Position numbers and translations under genes: made by a program. A DNA stretch of 64,000 bases from Chrysoperla carnea (lineage: Eukaryota; Arthropoda; Insecta; Neuroptera; Chrysopidae), in the NCBI RefSeq assembly GCF_905475395.1, contig NC_058338.1, forward strand, positions 40,335,935 through 40,399,934, read 5' to 3'. The notes under the pieces are model-generated. The model ran no database searches, was not told the DNA's origin, and was given only the letters and a program-made list of their open reading frames with translations. Shown piece after piece: positions 58,717 through 64,000 of this stretch (the first letter of the stretch is position 1; each line of letters starts with the position of its first letter).

Positions 58717-61700
58717 CGTATACCTTTGAATAAATATTCTACATTACATTTAAGTGTTCAATCTTTAATTGCATTGATTTATTGAAATATCGACACATCT
58801 TGAATAAAGTATATACTGAATAAGGACCTGGACGTACATACAAGATACGGGCGAAAAATATAACCTTAATTTGACAGTCGGGTGAAAAAGATCAAATTTT
58901 TCAATTTGTGTTCGTTGCTTTAGGTCTAATTTAGTTCATGAGTTGTGTTTTTAGGCTTTGTGGTACTCCAAATCTTACAATTGAATTGGATAGACCCTTA
59001 ATTGTCGATTTTAGGGTTCAAAAATAATATAATATAAAAAAACTTCATTATTTATATAAATAAGCAATTGAAATGGGCAGTACGGAATGACAAATTCTAT
59101 ACAAAAATAATTTTAATAATACAATATTTTTATAACATATCAATTTCAATGTGTACACAGCTTATTCAAAAACAAAAGCTTCCTAGTTACAATTAGTTAC
59201 AAAAACGTTAGAGGGCTTTAAATTTTGAATAATTTAAAAATAATTTCCAGATAATTATTCATTCACATAATAAATATTCAAAATATTACAATTGCACGTA
59301 ATAATTTCAATTTAAAATTCATATTTATATTATTTTAATATTAATATCAAATATCTACGAACTCGAATACTAAAAAAAGGTGTATATTAAAGCGTTTCAA
59401 TACCAAAACGATAGTCTTATCAAAAATCTGATATTATGTCTGTCAATTAATGAGTATTTAATACTCATTCTAGTCTTCTGCATTAATATCCAGTCGATTT
59501 TCGGGATGGTTTACGAGACATTAATAGTTAGAAACAGCCTTGTTTACAAAGTGGTATATGGACAAGTCGTAATAAATGTAGGATTTTAATCAATATGTGC
59601 TTCGAAAACTGTTACTATATGCATAAAAACTTGTATCAATATCCTATACCTCAATTTTTAAGCTTTTAAATCATACCAAAATTAGGAAATTTCTCAGTCA
59701 TTATTTGATTATTTAAATAAAACTATGCATAAAAATGAAAAATCGATATATACCTAGTAAAAAATAAACGCAAAACTAAAACCATTCTAAGTGTTACTAA
59801 TAGTACACGTAATTCACTTGATTCATAATGTTATAGTTATAATACTATATATAATCATTTCATCGAATAAAAAAAATTACACAGAAAAGTTGGGACTCGA
59901 TCCCGGGTCACTTCGATATCCTTTCAGGTTGCTTAAAATTAAGAAGAAAAAAAACTAAACGTCAATTTTCATCTCTATTTCAGAGTTAAAGGTGAATCTT
60001 TAATCAATTTATTTTTACATCATCGCACATTTTTAAAAAGCTTATGTAATTATACAACTATCATATACATCCTCTGTTGATTTTTTGAAAATCGCCCTTT
60101 TTTCTGCCGTGTTTTGATCTTTATTTCTTGTATACAAATCACGAGCCTACAAGCAAATCTTTGTTTCAAATCTATAAAATAATAGAATTTATTACCTGGG
60201 AAGGATTTGATTGAAACTATAAGGATCGAATTCACATGAGTAGCTTGTTTCTTGTCAGTCTTTTACACTATGTTTTATGCTGACTGTTTTCTTTTCTTTT
60301 TTGGCAAATTAAAAATTATTGGTGCTCGAAAATATATTAGGAAGAAAATAAAATTGATGGTAGATATTATTAATATTTCATCGTGTTTCACCCACACTTA
60401 TATAATTATTTTATTATTAAAAATACTGTTTACAATATAAATATATGTATATAATAATAACAATTATGTTATTATTATTACTTAATTAGATTTTAATAAA
60501 ATTATTAATTATAGATACAGAGTGGTACAAGTTGTAACAGCAGGATAGGAATTCATCAAATAATAGATTTAAAAAAAGACAATTTTTCAATACAGTAGTA
60601 TCCGGGAACGCGCCTTTTCGGAATTTTGAGAATTTGGAAGAAAAAGATCTACAGTACAGAGGAGGATATGGTTTCGATTCTAACATTACTACGAAATTTC
60701 CCGAGACTCAATTTCAGTGTAACCTATAACGTTTTTAAGGCACTATTATTCTGTCTTATTGTATTCAATTATCTTGCATTCAAGAGAAAAGCAAATGGTT
60801 GTTCATATTTTTTCAATGGGCCGTTTTATTGACTGTTTTACGTATTCCATATTGATAACGCCTCGATTTCCAAAATTGTGAATATTGCCAAAACCCCCTA
60901 CATAGAAAAGTTGAAAATTACACTGTATTATTTAAGTATTTTACAGAATTTAAGACTCAGGTCGTAAGTTTCAAAGACTAGGTGTAGATATGTGATTGTG
61001 TCATCACTCTGTTTCAAGATAAAAATCTGTAGCCCCACTGACTTTCCTGCAAATACAATATTGGCACCCATTTTTCTAGGCACTCATTACGCTAATATTC
61101 ACAATAATATTCTTGTTGTTTAAAATTATCACTCTCTGTCTTATTGATTTTTTTTAACATTATCTAACATTTGATTGAATGAATTTCTTGGTTATTACTT
61201 GGATCACTCTATATAATAATATTATAATAATACGTATGTTTTTATATGAATATTCATAATAAATAAATATCATTATTATTATTATTACAATATATGTATT
61301 AATTTTATTATTTAAATATTTAAATGAATCTATAATATATAATAAATTTAATTATTATACATATATTATTTTATTTATTATATGGCTATTTATAATCTAC
61401 ATGTTTAGTTATATTATATCCAATCCAGTTAAAAAGGATGCAGCAGAATAATGTGTGATTTTGAAAAGGTTATAGAAAGAATTCCTATCAATTTGTCCAA
61501 ATTATCTGTTTACCACCACAAATGTGGGATTGCTTTAAAAAATTAAAATTTGAAATTTTTCTGTTAATTTTAAGTAATTGGAAATTTTAAGCAAGAAAAA
61601 AATAATCTATCAAACAATAATTTATGCTTTTATCCATTTGTGGATCTTTGTTTTCATTACCTGGGTAGGTTGAAAGTGTCAACCATAAAGGGAGTATTCA

Positions 61701-63878
61701 CATGAACATTTTGTTCATTACTACGTTCATTCTTACGTTGCAAAAGCCTTATGGCACAGCCATATTGAAGTAAATCAAGAATTGTTCCGATACAATTTTT
61801 AAATTTCATTGCCAACGCGGCGATATGTGATAAATAATTTCAAGACATACGTCAACCTGTTGATGTTAAACTTATGGGGAATTGAAATACATTTACTAAA
61901 TTAATAAAATTTTCTTTAAATTATATTTCACTGAATTATAAAGTTATTTAATTGTTTTGAATGCTTTTTTAACTACAGTTTGATAAAGGAATAAAGGAAG
62001 AAAGGATAAAGAAATAATTTGGAAAACTTGATGGAATCCTTTTTACGGACGTTACTAAAATTGCACACCACCTTGTACTACTGTTATATATACATAATGG
62101 ATAAAATTCTAAACTATGGTGTAACCGGTATAAAATAGATAGGTAAAGTGATCAATCATTTTTAGTTTGAATGATGAAAGTTAAAATAAATAAATACTAA
62201 AATTGAACGAATAAATTATGAAAACTATAATAACTTCATTTATATATTTTTGAATTATGAATATTGCAGATTTTTTCAACCTATCTAGGTACATTTACAA
62301 AATATATTTTTTAAGTCCTTCAGAAATTGTAAAAATTTGTCTCATCACGAGAGTAAAGGTGTAGGTAAGCAAAAAAATATATACTTCGGAAAATTTTCGG
62401 GCCTGTTGTCTCTTCTCTTTAGTTTAATAGATATCGTACTCTTTAAAATAAAATAAAAACTTGTGATAGAAATATGGTGAAATGAGTTAAAATGGATTTA
62501 ATTATTTAGATTGTTGATCAAACTATTTTTAATTAGCTAAATATTTGACACATATGCATAACGCGTGAGCAAATCTCCCATCATGCTACTAAAGATTATC
62601 GAACGGTTGATGCAAGTGCTGACGGGTGTGTAAGAAATTATAATCGTAATCAAAAGTTCCAATATATTTGTTTATTAATATATTGGAGATGGGGATGGGT
62701 ATGAGAATGCCAATCCTATGGATGGAATTGAAGTTGGGCGAACATTATCAGATTGCCGACTTCTTAAAGGTCCAAATCTTCAAGAAAAAAATTTAATGAA
62801 TCAAGCTGTGGTTTGTCTAAGCTAAAATGCGCAAGGCTACTAAATCATGTCTTCGCTTACTTTTCCATGCTTTAAAATGAATGAATTAACAATTCGACTA
62901 AGTCTTGACATAATATGTCTCACAGTTCAATTTTTTTGTTGAAACTGCTTTCAATGGTTTAAATTGTAGGAAATCAAGAATATACGAAACTTATCAAGTG
63001 TACATTTTTGAAATGTTTTCATTCCTTTACCTCCATGGGCGTAGAAATACGGGTTGAAATCTAAAAGGCCCCATGTTCTACGCTAGTGCATAGGTGATAA
63101 AGTTTATTCATATCAAATTTTAGCAAAGCAGCTTTTTGTTTTGAGTTAAGTTACCAAAAACGATCTCTAAATTTCAAGTACAGGAACGTCTAGGCTCCAG
63201 ACGAAACAAATTGGTATGATAGCATGTTGAACTAACTCAACTAATTTTGAGGTATACCATATCTGGTTGAGAGTTGTACAAACCTTCCAGAGATACCCTG
63301 TGTATCATCATCTTGATTTTATAAGTGGCTCTAGCATCAAAATGAAAAGTTAGGAAATAGTTTTTTGATTTAAGAATTACCAAATCGCCTGCACCCTGCT
63401 TTCAAGTAAATTCTGACACGTATAGCGAGGTTATAATTATTATCAATACCTTATACTGATATTGCCGTTCTAAAAGCAAGTCCCCAGTCTACCCCATGGT
63501 TCCGTTCATTGGTTAGCTACAAAATCAGATTCGTGGTGTTATTCTTCGTTTCAGTTATAGTTGTAACAACGACAAAAATATAATCTACGATAAAGACATC
63601 TCATTATTTATTTTCATCAAAGCATAAAATTAAGAGTTTAAGAAGGATGGTGTATTTAGACAATGCCCACATTATTACGCGATAAAATGCGCATTTTAAA
63701 CTTTTATTTATAAACGTGATCTTATGAAGATGAAAAAAAATAATAACTATATTACTAATAACATTATTACCTACATAATGTACCTATATTGGTTAATAAA
63801 AACACAATCCGTTCACTTTAACCATCATTAAAATTATCGAGAATATTTATTGAAAAATACCTACATTGATTATACTTT
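58717..63878. other. Gene-free stretch
   Basis: 61195-61390 is low-complexity ATT-rich DNA. 62690-62825 and 63180-63560 are richer in GC, but no frame is convincing. I see no gene. Confidence 0.45.
59884..59935 (-). repeat. tRNA-like B-box fragment, possible SINE relic
   Basis: On the minus strand, GACCCGGGATCGAGTCCC contains GGATCGAGTCC, a good B-box / T-loop match. No full cloverleaf or clear A box was found, so it is not a tRNA gene. Confidence 0.3.
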
Positions 63879-64000
63879 TATACCATGTATATATGAAATA
63901 TACATATTATACCATGTATATATGAAATATACATAGTATATTAAGTTTAGTCCCAAGTTTGTTATACCATGTATATATGAAATATACATAGTATATTAAG
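63879..64000 (+). repeat. Three successive family A heads
   Basis: TATACCATGTATATATGAAA starts at 63879, 63908 and 63963. The first unit breaks after about 29 bp. The second reaches TAGTCCCAAGTTTG and is then cut by the third, which runs off the window. This looks like tandem head duplication or insertion of copies into one another. Confidence 0.7.

Noticed and set aside
1-64000. CRISPR array, bacterial operon, provirus or integrated bacterial DNA
   Set aside because: No spaced direct repeats of the right form, no dense ORFs, no Shine-Dalgarno-led genes and no viral protein signatures were seen.

Overview
The window is AT-rich eukaryotic nuclear DNA, almost certainly from an insect. The evidence is intron-containing genes with GT-AG introns, AATAAA-type poly(A) signals, short TTAGG-type repeats, and a dense mix of decayed transposons of kinds common in insects. 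The order cannot be fixed from the sequence. No bacterial features, CRISPR arrays or intact viral genes were seen.

The only clear genes are three tandem, same-strand copies of one six-exon gene (7082-9416, 11379-14497, 19155-22216). They encode classical short-chain dehydrogenases of about 270-278 aa that resemble NAD+-dependent 15-hydroxyprostaglandin dehydrogenase. All three keep the Rossmann motif, the NAD-selecting Asp and the Asn-Ser-Tyr-Lys tetrad. Promoter blocks, introns and 3' flanks are also homologous, so the duplicated unit is about 3-4 kb. Each copy has TATAAAA 183-197 bp before its ATG. Copies 2 and 3 are closest to each other. Copy 2 stays in frame only if intron 2 is spliced from the downstream GT of a GTAAGT tandem donor. 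It is either a spliced-shift survivor or a nascent pseudogene.

Flanks: 1-6.7 kb is gene-free repeat debris. 14.5-19 kb holds a TTAA-flanked MITE, a partial second copy and a LINE/SINE-like remnant. 22.7-64 kb is gene-poor and repeat-rich. It contains nine copies of a roughly 440-bp family (A), four of family B, three of family D, two copies of a 5S-rRNA-related repeat, several long hairpins, and two inverted Helitron-like copies around a PIF/Harbinger element that keeps a broken transposase fragment. It also has a TA-flanked Tc1/mariner-type element at 57.7-58.7 kb. Three orphan open segments (29846-29995 +, 43510-43698 -, 46433-46684 -) could be exons of unrecognised genes, but only weakly.

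Coordinates of splice sites, TIRs and target-site duplications were read base by base. Limits of diverged repeats are approximate. All homology statements come from reading, not from a search.
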